Below are positions 16,701-24,314 of a DNA stretch of 39,613 nucleotides, one piece after another (within the stretch, counting starts at the first letter, position 1; each line of letters opens with the position of its first letter). The notes below the pieces were generated by a model. That model was given only the letters and a program-made list of their open reading frames with translations. It did not search any database and was not told where the DNA came from. This DNA is from Cyanobacteria bacterium UBA11153 (GTDB lineage: Bacteria; Cyanobacteriota; Cyanobacteriia; Cyanobacteriales; Coleofasciculaceae): assembly GCA_003511885.1 (NCBI GenBank), contig DOIX01000125.1:1-39613 (forward strand). The letters run 5' to 3'. A program made the position numbers and the translations under genes.

Positions 16701-18462
16701 TTCTGCTAGTTGGGATAATACAGTGAAACTTTGGAGAAAAGACGGCACTTTTATCACTACTCTCACTAGGTATAAAGATTCGGTTGATAGCGTCAGTTTC
16801 AGCCCAGATGGTGAAACTATTGCTACTGCTAGTAGGGATAATGCAGTGAAACTGTGGAAAAAAGGCGGGACTCTCATCAAAACTCTCACTGGGCATAGAG
16901 ATTGGATTTTTAGCGTCAGTTTCAGCCCAGATGGAGAAACTATTGCTTCTGCTAGTGGGGATAATACAGTGAAACTGTGGAAAAAAGATGGCACTCTCAT
17001 CACAACTCTCACTGGGCATAAAGGTGCGGTTTATAGCGTAAATTTCAGCCCAGATGGAGAAACTATTGCTTCTGCTAGTGATGATAATACAGTGAAACTG
17101 TGGAAAAAAGACGGCACTTTTATCAAAACTCTCACTGGACATAGTAACCCAGTTTTTAGTGTCAGTTTCAGCCCAGATGGACAAACTATTGCTTCTGCTA
17201 GTGGGGATAAGACAGTGAAACTGTGGAAAAAAGATGGTACTTTAATCACTACTCTCACTGGCCATAGCGGTTTTGTTCATAGCGTCAGTTTCAGCCCAGA
17301 TAGTCAAACTATTGCTTCTGCTAGTGGGGATAAAACAGTGAAACTGTGGCAAAAAGACGGGACTTTCATCACTACTCTCGCTGGGCATGAAGATGGGGTT
17401 TATAGCGCCAGTTTCAGCCCAGATGGTGAAACTATTGCTTCTGCTAGTGGGGATAAAACAGTGAAACTGTGGCAAAAAGACGGGACTCTCATCAAAACTA
17501 TCACTGGGCATAGGAATCCAGTTTTGAGCGCCAGTTTCAGCCCAGATGGTGAAACTATTGCTACTGCTAGTGGGGATAAAACAGTGAAACTGTGGAAAAA
17601 AGATGGGACTCTCATCACTACTCTCACTGGGCATAAGGAGTTGGTTTATAGTGCCAGTTTCAGCCCAGATGGTGAAACTATTGCTTCTGCTAGTGGAGAT
17701 AATACAGTGAAACTGTGGAAAAAAGACGGGACTCTCATCAAAACTATCACCGGGCATAAAGCTTCGGTTGATAGTGTCAGTTTCAGCCCAGATGGTGAAA
17801 CTATTGCTTCTGCTAGTTGGGATAATACAGTGAAACTGTGGAAAAAAGACGGGACTCTCATCACCACTCTCACTGGCCATAGTGATAGGGTTAATAGCGT
17901 CAGTTTCAGCCCAGATGGAGAAACTATTGCTTCTGCTAGTTGGGATAATACAGTGAAACTGTGGAAAAAAGATGGCACTCTCATTACTACCCTCACTGGC
18001 CATAGTAGTCCAGTTAATAGTGTCAGTTTCAGCCGAGATGGAGAAACTATTGCTTCTGCTAGTACTGATAAAACAGTAAAACTCTGGAAAAAAGATGGCA
18101 CTCTCATCACTACTCTCACTGAGCATAAGGCTTCGGTTAATAGCGTCAGTTTCAGCCGAGATGGAGAAACGATTGCTTCTGCTAGTTGGGATAATACAGT
18201 AAAACTGTGGAAAAAAGATGGCACTCTCATTACCACGCTCACTGGGCATAGGGATGGGGTTTTGAGCGTGAGTTTCAGCCCAGATGGAGAAACGATTGCT
18301 TCTGCTAGTTGGGATAAAACAGTAAAACTGTGGAATTGGGATTACAATCTAGATTCTTTACTAGTACAGGGTTGTAGTTGGCTCCACGACTATTTGCACA
18401 ACCGCAGTGTAAATCTGAGTGAGGAAGATCGCAAGATTTGTGATGGGATTAATGCTCAATAA
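13744..18462 (+). CDS. NLR-like protein: degenerate NTPase - TPR - STAND NTPase - TM - 14 WD40 repeats
   Basis: 1572 residues. (1) About 20-160: an alpha/beta domain resembling an NTPase that lacks Walker A (CNYGSLRSQ at the expected place) but ends with a P-[IV]-VLW and APDFFSW motif. (2) About 190-420: TPR helices. (3) About 470-855: an nSTAND1-type NTPase with GPSGVGKSS (from 502) and VLIFDQFEEFF (from 600), followed by a winged-helix-like part. (4) One membrane helix at about 860-884. (5) From 966: 14 WD40 blades of 41 residues, enough for two seven-bladed propellers, then a 50-residue tail (CSWLHDYL). STAND proteins are ATP-driven switches in which repeats sense a ligand and trigger oligomerisation. 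No catalytic effector domain is visible, so output may go through the upstream ATPase or kinase. The nuclear-receptor-like role is by analogy. Confidence 0.92.
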   Translation: MNNQNQLEEIPDPNHRSLKTLTRAIAISQGRFSLILVRCNYGSLRSQILQRLHQSSNRDIPELILAPSTQTLYTAILEQFNSQPLDGLMVLGLESVENLHDLLIATNRVRDRFLSFTFPIVLWVTDGVLKKLRRIAPDFFSWMTPPIEFTMPNNELMALVRENADLAFTDDPKFTLDSAELKTIQDDLQNQEEELLPEMKAIISLILGLIKFRENQIDEAIEQYQASLAFWQETNQFERSGVVWLNIAWAYYLKGKDYQTETRNRIRESIAQFEQGNSSDLLANHSRKLGELLRQLGEWESLESISQKVIKIHQRQGETRLVARDYSFLAEVALRKEDWQDAKQQAQQGLDLLKKIPDPHPKVLGLCYFILAKSQQHLGQIKDAIANLEHAHTLGENLHQYDPHLYVEILAELRTLNFEQAEYLPAFNLKLEQIKIENQYGLRAFIGARRLPPAKQMINPVSGERKTVPIEDAIQEFGREKDIEELVERVKRRDRKLTIIYGPSGVGKSSIIEAALIPVLKQTYFEGRYILPILVRVYKDWVGTLAQALTDALEKHHHQSVGAALEDNVSQPQTNEQNPSSVKSIIKQLRQNEHRNLYTVLIFDQFEEFFFDNPSPSSRREFYRLLYQSWEIPYLKVILSLREDSLHHLLEFRRNAYLTNLEINYDHILYYLGNFVPKNAKKLIKELTTRSQSTLPDDLVDELVNDLAAELGEVRPIELQVVGAQLETEKITTLQNYRKLVNNPKDKLVDLFLEAVVRDCGKDNKRVAELVLYWLTNENNTRPLKTQAELAKDLDSDPQKLELVLKILSGSGLLLLVPGIPDNRYQLVHDYFVSFVRHKYQPQFWALEEEREKLKQFQKRVVVGSVVATLVMTGLAITTGIFGWQANQQRLEAIKQTLEAKKQTIIAQSNLSQALFLSNKQLDALIVAVKAGKLVKKEKLRKPDAVTAALNALVNRVYQIRESNRLEGHSDRVTSVSFSPDGQTIASASWDNTVKLWRKDGTFITTLTRYKDSVDSVSFSPDGETIATASRDNAVKLWKKGGTLIKTLTGHRDWIFSVSFSPDGETIASASGDNTVKLWKKDGTLITTLTGHKGAVYSVNFSPDGETIASASDDNTVKLWKKDGTFIKTLTGHSNPVFSVSFSPDGQTIASASGDKTVKLWKKDGTLITTLTGHSGFVHSVSFSPDSQTIASASGDKTVKLWQKDGTFITTLAGHEDGVYSASFSPDGETIASASGDKTVKLWQKDGTLIKTITGHRNPVLSASFSPDGETIATASGDKTVKLWKKDGTLITTLTGHKELVYSASFSPDGETIASASGDNTVKLWKKDGTLIKTITGHKASVDSVSFSPDGETIASASWDNTVKLWKKDGTLITTLTGHSDRVNSVSFSPDGETIASASWDNTVKLWKKDGTLITTLTGHSSPVNSVSFSRDGETIASASTDKTVKLWKKDGTLITTLTEHKASVNSVSFSRDGETIASASWDNTVKLWKKDGTLITTLTGHRDGVLSVSFSPDGETIASASWDKTVKLWNWDYNLDSLLVQGCSWLHDYLHNRSVNLSEEDRKICDGINAQ
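16639..18335 (+). repeat. 14 tandem 123-base WD40-encoding repeats
   Basis: Direct repeats of 123 bases, nearly identical in DNA (the stretch around TTCAGCCCAGATGG and GAAACTATTGCTTCTGCTAG recurs almost unchanged). Differences cluster at three places per unit: the three or four residues after GH (SDRV, RDWI, KGAV, SNPV, SGFV, EDGV, RNPV, KELV, KASV, SSPV, RDGV), the residue before SFSP (in S-x-S), and the residue in SAS-x-D (W, R, G, D or T). Blade 2 has lost the GH histidine (RYKDSV) and blade 13 has EH. Confidence 0.95.
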
Positions 18463-18534
18463 CTTAGGTTAGGATAGACATCAAAAACAGAGCGCTTGAG
18501 TTAAAATGTAGATGTTACAATTATCGTACTCGCG

Positions 18535-18951
18535 ATGCCAGCTAAAGATATCTACCATAACACAGTCAAACAAGCACTAATTAAGGATGGCTGGTCGATT
18601 TTGACTGAAGACTATGTGCTGGAGTATGGTGGAGATAAGCTCTACCCAGATATCGCGGCTGAAAAGTCGATCGCAGCAGAACAACAAGGACAAAAAATTA
18701 TTGTTGAGGTGAAGAGTTTTTTAGGGCGATCTTTCATCAACGATCTAGAAGGAGCTGTTGGGCAGTATATCATTTATCGCAATATTTTGCAATCCCAGGC
18801 ATCGGAATATGAGCTGTATTTAGCGATCGCAACTAGAGTTTATAACGGCGGATTTCAGAAGAAACTTGCCCAATTAATTGTTGAAACAAATAGAGTTAAC
18901 TTGCTAGTTTTTGATCCACAATCGGAGGTAATTGAGCGATGGATAAATTAG
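18535..18951 (+). CDS. xisH: XisH family protein
   Basis: 138 residues. XisH was first described as one of the factors controlling excision of the fdxN element in Anabaena, but the family is widespread where no such element exists. It has a PD-(D/E)xK nuclease-like fold: Asp39 in LYPDIAAE and Glu58-x-Lys60 in IIVEVKSFLG are visible, with the conserved start AKDIYHNTVKQALIKDGW and FINDLEGAVGQY. Length is normal. It overlaps xisI by 13 bases, so the two are translationally coupled. No nifD/fdxN element or XisF recombinase is in this window, so an excision role here is doubtful; a two-gene toxin-antitoxin-like unit is an alternative. Confidence 0.93.
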   Translation: MPAKDIYHNTVKQALIKDGWSILTEDYVLEYGGDKLYPDIAAEKSIAAEQQGQKIIVEVKSFLGRSFINDLEGAVGQYIIYRNILQSQASEYELYLAIATRVYNGGFQKKLAQLIVETNRVNLLVFDPQSEVIERWIN

Positions 18952-19280
18952 ATTATTACCGCCAGTTGACTCGTAAAATATTAACTGAGTATTATGAGTT
19001 AGGCGTAAAAATAACTCATTCACAAATAGAAACCGATCTAATTTTTGATGAACTACACGATCATTATTTATTGATAGTAATAGGCTGGGAGGGAGAAGAA
19101 CGGATTAAGGGAAATACTATTCATATCCGATTGCGGGATGGAAAAATTTGGATTGAAGAGGATTGGACAGAAGATGGAGTAGCGACAGATTTTTTGCAGG
19201 CTGGCGTGCCCCGTGAGGATATTGTGCTGGCGTTTCATCCACCTCATTTGCGGCAATATACAGAGTTTGCGGTAAGGTAA
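18939..19280 (+). CDS. xisI: XisI family protein
   Basis: 113 residues, the usual XisI length, with the family landmarks MDKLDYYRQL, LIVIGWEGEERI, IHIRLRDGKIWIEEDWTEDG, and the C-terminal VPREDIVLAFHPPHLRQYTEFA. It begins inside the end of xisH and has GGAGG ten bases before its ATG. XisI always accompanies XisH and probably binds it; by position and size it could be the antidote or regulator of the nuclease-like partner. Identity is secure from sequence; the molecular role is not established. Confidence 0.94.
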   Translation: MDKLDYYRQLTRKILTEYYELGVKITHSQIETDLIFDELHDHYLLIVIGWEGEERIKGNTIHIRLRDGKIWIEEDWTEDGVATDFLQAGVPREDIVLAFHPPHLRQYTEFAVR

Positions 19281-19336
19281 CTAAAAACCAGTATATAATT
19301 TAAACAAAAACTCTACAACACCAAGGAAAAAACCTT

Positions 19337-20131
19337 ATGCCTTCTCCTTTCCCTGGAATGAACCCGTACCTAGAACATCCAGAAATCTGGCCAGGAATCC
19401 ATCACTGGTTGATCGTTGAAATTGCTAAGTTACTTTCTCCCCAACTGCGCCCAAAATATAGAGTTGCCGTTGAAGTGCGGATATATGAAACCATTAGAGA
19501 AGAATCCCTACTCGTTGGTATTCCCGATTTAATCGTCAAAAGTTCTCAGACAAAAACTCAACAATCAACCAGCAATGTGGCGGTGATGGAATCAACTCTT
19601 AAACCCCAAAAAGTAGAAGTTCCTCTCCCCGAAACAGTTAAACAAGGTTATTTAGAAATCCGAGAAGTAGCTACCAAAGAAGTAGTCACAACTATTGAGC
19701 TAATCTCTCCGGTTAATAAACGCTCTGGAGAAGGAAGGAAGCAATATGAAACCAAACGAAATCGCGTATTAGGTAGTGCTACCCATTTAGTAGAAATCGA
19801 TTTATTACGTCGCGGAGAACCCCTATCAGTATATGGAAGTAATATTAAAACTCACTATCGCATTTTAGTCAGTCGAGGAGATTGTCGTCCTTCCGCTGAT
19901 TTGTATGGTTTTAACGTGCAAGATGCCATACCTTTATTTCCCATCCCGCTAAAATCTGGAGATAGGGAACCATTAGTAAATTTACAGGAATTATTAAATA
20001 ATGTATACGATCAAGCTAGTTACGATTTAGAAATCGATTATACTCAAAAACCAGTACCGCCCTTATTAGGAGAAGATGGGGTTTGGCTGGATAGATGGTT
20101 AGAGGAACAACAACTGCACGCACCTGCTTGA
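19337..20131 (+). CDS. DUF4058 family protein
   Basis: 264 residues. The start MPSPFPGMNPYLEHPEIWPG and IHHWLI are diagnostic of DUF4058, a family almost confined to cyanobacteria and a few other phyla, often multicopy. The core has alternating strands (VAVEVRIYE, VGIPDLIV, VTTIELISPVNKR, HLVEIDLLRRGEPL), resembling the restriction-endonuclease-like fold, with a possible E-L/I-x-K-type site in IELISPVNK. AAGGA lies about ten bases before the ATG. It follows xisHI by 56 bases on the same strand and could be cotranscribed. Function unknown. Confidence 0.92.
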   Translation: MPSPFPGMNPYLEHPEIWPGIHHWLIVEIAKLLSPQLRPKYRVAVEVRIYETIREESLLVGIPDLIVKSSQTKTQQSTSNVAVMESTLKPQKVEVPLPETVKQGYLEIREVATKEVVTTIELISPVNKRSGEGRKQYETKRNRVLGSATHLVEIDLLRRGEPLSVYGSNIKTHYRILVSRGDCRPSADLYGFNVQDAIPLFPIPLKSGDREPLVNLQELLNNVYDQASYDLEIDYTQKPVPPLLGEDGVWLDRWLEEQQLHAPA

Positions 20132-20170
20132 AAATTATACCAAATTCATAAAGTATTGTTACAGATAAAC

Positions 20171-20350
20171 GATCCCCCTAAATCCCCCTTAAAAAGGGGG
20201 ACTTTGAGTTAAAAGGGGGACTTTGAGTTAAAAGGGGGACTTTGAGTTAAAAGGGGGACTTTGAGTTAAAAGGGGGACTTTGAGTAAACAGCTAAACTGA
20301 GATAAAATCTCCTGTTCCCCCCTTTTTAAGGGGGGCTAGGGGGGATCTCC
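20171..20350. repeat. 19-base tandem repeat between inverted dispersed repeats
   Basis: Five head-to-tail units of AAAAGGGGGACTTTGAGTT at 20192-20286, with no change except in the last unit. They are flanked by a dispersed palindromic repeat at 20171-20200 (GATCCCCCTAAATCCCCCTT) and an inverted copy at 20316-20350 ending in GGGGGGATCTCC. The array seems to have grown from the end of one copy of the repeat. It lies between convergent DUF4058 and mutM, so it could also serve as a terminator region. Confidence 0.9.
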
Positions 20351-20369
20351 TAATTGTAACCAAAATAAA

Positions 20370-21236
20370 TCAAGAATCCAGAGATTTTACCATCTGACAA
20401 TTGGGACAAAAATGAGATGAACGTCCCCCCAATTTAACCCGTTGAATCGGAGTTTCACAGACGCGACAAGGTTCGCCTGTGCGACGATATACCCAAGCTA
20501 CACCGCCATAATTACCATTAATACCCTGAACATTCATAAAGTGACTAAATGTCGTACCACCCGCCTCAATTCCAGCTTGCAATACTTGGATGATGGCATG
20601 ATGGAGTCGCTGAATTTGGTCTAAATTTAAAACTGAACCCAGAGTTTCTGGTGAAATACGACTCAAAAATAAAGCTTCATCAGCATAAATATTACCCACG
20701 CCAGCAACTATTGACTGATCCAATATGGCAGTTTTAATCGCACGCTGACTTTTTTTCAGCTTACCCGCCAGGTAATCTATGGAAAATTCCGGTGCAAAAG
20801 GTTCAGGTGCTAATCCCTTAATACCTGTAATAATATCTTCTAGCTTTTCTGATGGGGGAACCCACCACATCTTACCAAAAGTCCGCTGATCCACAAATCT
20901 TAACTCTTCACCCTTGGGAAAAAACAACCTAACTCGCGTATGCTTTTGTAAAGGTTCCTCTCGATTCAACCACAGGAGCTGCCCAGTCATCCGGAGGTGG
21001 ACACCCAACCAACCCCCATCCCCGTCATCTGAGCCACGGAGTTGGGCAAGGAGGTATTTGCCGCGTCTGCGCCAACTTCTAATCGTCACTCCATCCAATC
21101 CTGCTAAAAACTCGCCCACAGTAAAAGGGTAGGCAATAGTGCGCGACAGCAACACATCCCCACCCTCAATTTTTTGATTCAGAGTAACTCGATCTAGTCC
21201 TTGTCGGACTATTTCCACTTCAGGTAATTCCGGCAT
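20370..21236 (-). CDS. mutM: formamidopyrimidine-DNA glycosylase (Fpg/MutM)
   Basis: 288 residues. It removes 8-oxoguanine and ring-opened purines from DNA, using the N-terminal proline as nucleophile (base excision repair). It begins MPELPEVE with Pro2 and Glu3 in place. The two-helix motif region contains AIKTAILDQSIVAGVGNIYADEAL, conserved in the family. At the C-terminus a zinc finger is visible (CRVCETPIQRVKLGGRSSHFCPNCQ, four cysteines). It lies 112 bases downstream of psaE on the same strand. A normal housekeeping gene. Confidence 0.97.
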   Translation of the reverse strand: MPELPEVEIVRQGLDRVTLNQKIEGGDVLLSRTIAYPFTVGEFLAGLDGVTIRSWRRRGKYLLAQLRGSDDGDGGWLGVHLRMTGQLLWLNREEPLQKHTRVRLFFPKGEELRFVDQRTFGKMWWVPPSEKLEDIITGIKGLAPEPFAPEFSIDYLAGKLKKSQRAIKTAILDQSIVAGVGNIYADEALFLSRISPETLGSVLNLDQIQRLHHAIIQVLQAGIEAGGTTFSHFMNVQGINGNYGGVAWVYRRTGEPCRVCETPIQRVKLGGRSSHFCPNCQMVKSLDS

Positions 21237-21348
21237 AACTTTAAGGGGTTGACTGAGGATGCACCATAGAAGTAGGAAGTCAGAATTGTCTGTATCCCTT
21301 GTCTTCTCTGTTTTTCTAATCCCCAGTCACCTCCTCTCCCATGACGGT

Positions 21349-21564
21349 TTAACCAACTACGTCGAGTTCATTCACGCCAAAGTTATTGGTGTTGACACCA
21401 GAGGCGCTACCGCTGAATCCGTTGTAGTTTACCTTGTCAAAGCGGACAATCACGGGGTATTTGATGCCGCTCTTCTCTACGGAGGCGACTGTTCCTACTT
21501 CGTTGTACCAGTAGGATTCTTTTCTTTTGATCCGAACTTTCGAGCCACGTTTTAGTTCTGCCAT
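21349..21564 (-). CDS. psaE: photosystem I reaction centre subunit IV (PsaE)
   Basis: 71 residues, the normal length. PsaE is a stromal (cytoplasmic-face) subunit of photosystem I that helps dock ferredoxin and supports cyclic electron flow. Sequence [20 protein letters not shown] and [16 protein letters not shown] is nearly canonical for the SH3-like fold. A good Shine-Dalgarno (AGGGAG, eight bases) precedes the ATG. Its presence identifies an oxygenic phototroph. It is monocistronic or followed by mutM. Confidence 0.98.
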   Translation of the reverse strand: MAELKRGSKVRIKRKESYWYNEVGTVASVEKSGIKYPVIVRFDKVNYNGFSGSASGVNTNNFGVNELDVVG

Positions 21565-21901
21565 AAGAGTTTCTCCCTTGTAATCTAGTTTTACACCTTA
21601 CTACTAGATGAGGGCTATCTGGTTAATCTAAGTTTTAAGTTTTATTACTAAGTGTGGAATGTGGGGTGTAGGGTGTGGGGTGTGGGGTGTGGGGTGTGGG
21701 GTGCAGAAAGAGAAGTGAGATCCTGATGGCAGGGGATTATAATTCAATTGCTAATTGCTAATTGAAGACAGGCTAATTATTAGTTTTTTGCTCTACTATT
21801 AGCTAGTATCTACGAGCCACTAGCCATGAGCCATGCTCCATGAGCCATTAGCCATTAGCAATCCGAAAAAGGTAACTAGTAACTTAGGTTATTAACAATC
21901 T
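21565..21901. other. gene-free stretch upstream of psaE with GTGGGGT repeats
   Basis: A divergent intergenic region between psaE and the UPF0104-like gene. It holds a seven-base tandem (GTGGGGT, about six copies, 21652-21703) and GAGCCAT/TAGCCAT repeats at about 21820-21860. The psaE promoter must lie in its left part. AT-rich boxes such as TAGATT near 21580 (minus strand) are possible -10 sites, but I cannot choose one with confidence. Confidence 0.6.
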
Positions 21902-22840
21902 GTGAAGAAAATTTTCTCAAAAATCAAACCTTACCTCCGCTGGGCAATTCTGGGATTAACACTGTTTTTTTTAGCCAAAGTATTAAAAGATCGTTGGCGA
22001 GAGGTGGCGCTAATTCGGATTAATAGCACGGGATGGACAATGTTAGCGATCGCATTATTTGTAACTCTCATGGCTCACATTTGGTCGGGCTGGGTGTGGA
22101 CTTGGATTCTGCGTATTTTAAAGCAACCTGTGGGAGAATTTTGGGCACTTCAGGTTTACTTAAAAACTAATATTGCTAAATATTTGCCTGGGAATGTTGG
22201 ACATTTTTACGGTCGAATTTCGGCGATTAAAAGTGCAGGTGGATCTTTAGGTGTAGCAAGTATTAGCGTTTTGCTAGAACCTCTGTTAATGGCTGCTGCT
22301 GCTTTGATTATTGCTTTAATTAGCAGCGGACTAGGCTGGATAGTTACCACATCAGATAGCCAAACTTGGTGGTTACAAATTTTGTGTTTGATTGGGGTAT
22401 TAGTAGGAGTTCATCCCATCTTTCTCAATCCTGTAATTCAACGGCTGAACAAATCTAAAGTAAATAGCAAAACTCAAGAAAATAATAACAATAAAAACTC
22501 GGTGCAACTTGAGGGATATCCCCTGTTACCTTTGCTGGGAGAAATGGGTTTTTTAATCCTACGAGGCATTGGATTTTTATTCGCTATGGCAGCCCTAATT
22601 TCGATTAACTTAAGTCAGATTCCTCCTTTGTTAAGTGCCTTTAGCTTTTCCTGGTTAATGGGGTTAGTGATTCCTGGCGCACCGGGCGGTTTAGGGGTGT
22701 TTGAAGCTACGGTGGTAGCACTTTTAGCCAATCAATTTCCGCCAGAGTTAATTTTACCAGGTGTGGCGCTATTTCGACTGATGAGTATTTTGGCAGAAGT
22801 AATAGCGGCAGGGTTAGCGGTTTTGAGCGAAAAGTTGTAA
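21902..22840 (+). CDS. UPF0104 / lysylphosphatidylglycerol synthase TM-region family membrane protein
   Basis: 312 residues from a GTG, with about eight membrane helices (for example AILGLTLFFLAKVL, MLAIALFVTLMAHIWSGWVW, AAALIIALISSGLGW, and the closing AGLAVLSEKL). The blocks LKTNIAKYLPGNVGHFYGR and GLVIPGAPGGLGVFEATVVALL are the conserved signatures of the UPF0104 / flippase-like family related to the membrane half of MprF. Such proteins often sit with glycosyltransferases and are thought to move lipid or isoprenoid-linked substrates. The GT2 gene lies directly beyond, convergent, 82 bases away. Exact substrate unknown. No clear Shine-Dalgarno supports the GTG. Confidence 0.85.
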   Translation: MKKIFSKIKPYLRWAILGLTLFFLAKVLKDRWREVALIRINSTGWTMLAIALFVTLMAHIWSGWVWTWILRILKQPVGEFWALQVYLKTNIAKYLPGNVGHFYGRISAIKSAGGSLGVASISVLLEPLLMAAAALIIALISSGLGWIVTTSDSQTWWLQILCLIGVLVGVHPIFLNPVIQRLNKSKVNSKTQENNNNKNSVQLEGYPLLPLLGEMGFLILRGIGFLFAMAALISINLSQIPPLLSAFSFSWLMGLVIPGAPGGLGVFEATVVALLANQFPPELILPGVALFRLMSILAEVIAAGLAVLSEKL

Positions 22841-22922
22841 AGGGTATGCTTCACCACGCTAGGCTAACGCCACGCTCCGCTAAAGCTAACACCCCTACAG
22901 GCAAAAACTGACTTAATGTAAA

Positions 22923-23924
22923 TTAAATTTGCGATCGCGACTTGCTACTACTCCCACCACCCACCACCTCTCGCACCCGATAAATTGGTCTATTTTGAGA
23001 TTCGTGGTAGGTTCGCATTAGCAATTCTGCTAAAAGACCAAAGCTAAATAGCTGTACCCCGGCAATGACAAGTACAATTGCTAAAATCAGTAAAGGGCGA
23101 TCCCCAATGTTTTGACCTAAACCGAGTTTGAGAATGGTTAAATAGAGTCCTAAAACCATCCCGCCAGCTATAGATATCAAACCAAAAAGCCCAAAGACGT
23201 GCATCGGACGTGTGAGGAATTTCTTCATAAAAAATACTGTTAATAAATCCATCACCACTCGAAAAGTTCGACCCAAACCATACTTACTTTTGCCATAACG
23301 TCGAGCATGATGATCTACAGGTATCTCCGTAATTTTTGCTCCTTCAATATAGGCTAAAGCGGGCAGAAATCGATGTAATTCTCCGTAAAGATTCATGTCA
23401 GCAACTAATTCCGCTCGATAAGCTTTAAGGGAGCAACCATAGTCATGCAATTTCACGCCCGTCACTTTACCAATTACCCAATTAGCAATTTTAGAAGGGA
23501 GAAGTCTAGTGAGAGCATCATCTTGTCTAGCCTTGCGCCAACCACTAACTAAATCGTAGCCTTCTTCTAATTTTGCTAGTAGCTTCGGAATATCCTTGGG
23601 ATCGTTTTGTAAATCGCCATCCATAGTGATTAAAACTTCACCGGAAGCGCAATCAAATCCAGCAGCCATCGCTGGAGTTTGACCGTAATTGCGGCGAAAA
23701 ATTACCGCTTTTAAGTCGGTGCGACTTTTAGCCAGTTGAATTAAAAGTTCAGTGGAACCATCTTTAGAACCATCATCGACACAGATAATTTCATAGCTTA
23801 ACCCAGTTGGATCTAAAGCGGTAGTAATGGCATTTAAGAGGTCAGGTATGCTATCAACCTCGTTATAGATTGGTACGAGGATAGATATATCAATTTTGCT
23901 AGGAATAGTGGTTTGTTTTGTCAT
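22923..23924 (-). CDS. family 2 glycosyltransferase (DPM1/GtrB-like)
   Basis: 333 residues. GT-A domain with ISILVPIYNEVDSIPDLL, CVDDGSKDGS, FRRNYGQTPAMAAG and the metal-binding MDGDLQND, then DYGCSLKAYRAEL. Two C-terminal membrane helices follow (about 235-260 and 275-305). This is the architecture of polyprenyl-phosphate glycosyltransferases such as dolichol-phosphate mannose synthase and GtrB, which put a sugar on a lipid carrier at the inner face of the membrane. It is the last gene of the same-strand envelope block and convergent with the flippase-like UPF0104 gene. I infer it makes the sugar donor for an extracytoplasmic glycan or lipid. The end is Ser-rich with no further domain. Confidence 0.93.
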   Translation of the reverse strand: MTKQTTIPSKIDISILVPIYNEVDSIPDLLNAITTALDPTGLSYEIICVDDGSKDGSTELLIQLAKSRTDLKAVIFRRNYGQTPAMAAGFDCASGEVLITMDGDLQNDPKDIPKLLAKLEEGYDLVSGWRKARQDDALTRLLPSKIANWVIGKVTGVKLHDYGCSLKAYRAELVADMNLYGELHRFLPALAYIEGAKITEIPVDHHARRYGKSKYGLGRTFRVVMDLLTVFFMKKFLTRPMHVFGLFGLISIAGGMVLGLYLTILKLGLGQNIGDRPLLILAIVLVIAGVQLFSFGLLAELLMRTYHESQNRPIYRVREVVGGGSSSKSRSQI

Positions 23925-23994
23925 TATCTAAATTCCCTGAGTTTTATGAACTCCTTTAGGAGTGGGAATTCTAGATTTTACCAAATGCGGTACA

Positions 23995-24291
23995 TTATTT
24001 TATTAAATCGCGAACAAACCTTACTTCATCTGGATGTTGCTTTGACCATAATTCTCGTTCACTATTAATTTTATCTAAGTGAGATTCAATATTTTTCGGT
24101 ACTATCGGGATGCCAAAATCACCAGGAACGCTTGTTTCTTGATAAGACAAGACTCGATTGAGAACCCAATCTCCTACTTGTTTGCTGTAGTGAGTACCAT
24201 CCAAGAAATATTCCATATCATCACTAATTGGTTCGGTTGTGATAGTGTTATAGCTAGAAAAATCCTATAGAGGAGTAATTTGAGTTTTCAT
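23995..24291 (-). pseudogene. C-terminal remnant of a second SGNH-like gene (paralogue of the next gene)
   Basis: The 73-residue open part (HYSKQVGDWVLNRVLSYQE onwards) is closely similar to the C-terminus of the complete gene at 24315-25544 (HYSQAIGNLVLNRILNYQQE). Reading further upstream in the same frame gives ITPL, a stop (TAG at 24265-24267), then DFSSYNTITTEPIS, matching the paralogue's ITPVLDFSGYNSITTEPIS. The rest of the gene is missing. This is the leftover of a tandem duplication, now decayed by deletion and a nonsense change. It could still express a small fragment from the ATG at 24216, but no function is likely. Confidence 0.85.
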
Positions 24292-24314
24292 CATTCAAAA
24301 ATAGCTGATATCGG

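Noticed and set aside
16639..18335. Long antisense frames (up to 335 codons) through the WD40 region
   Set aside because: They mirror the 123-base repeat period and contain no independent domain; they are by-products of repeat coding on the plus strand.
16639..20286. CRISPR array
   Set aside because: The 123-base units are coding, and the 19-base units at 20192-20286 are head to tail without spacers; no cas genes are present.
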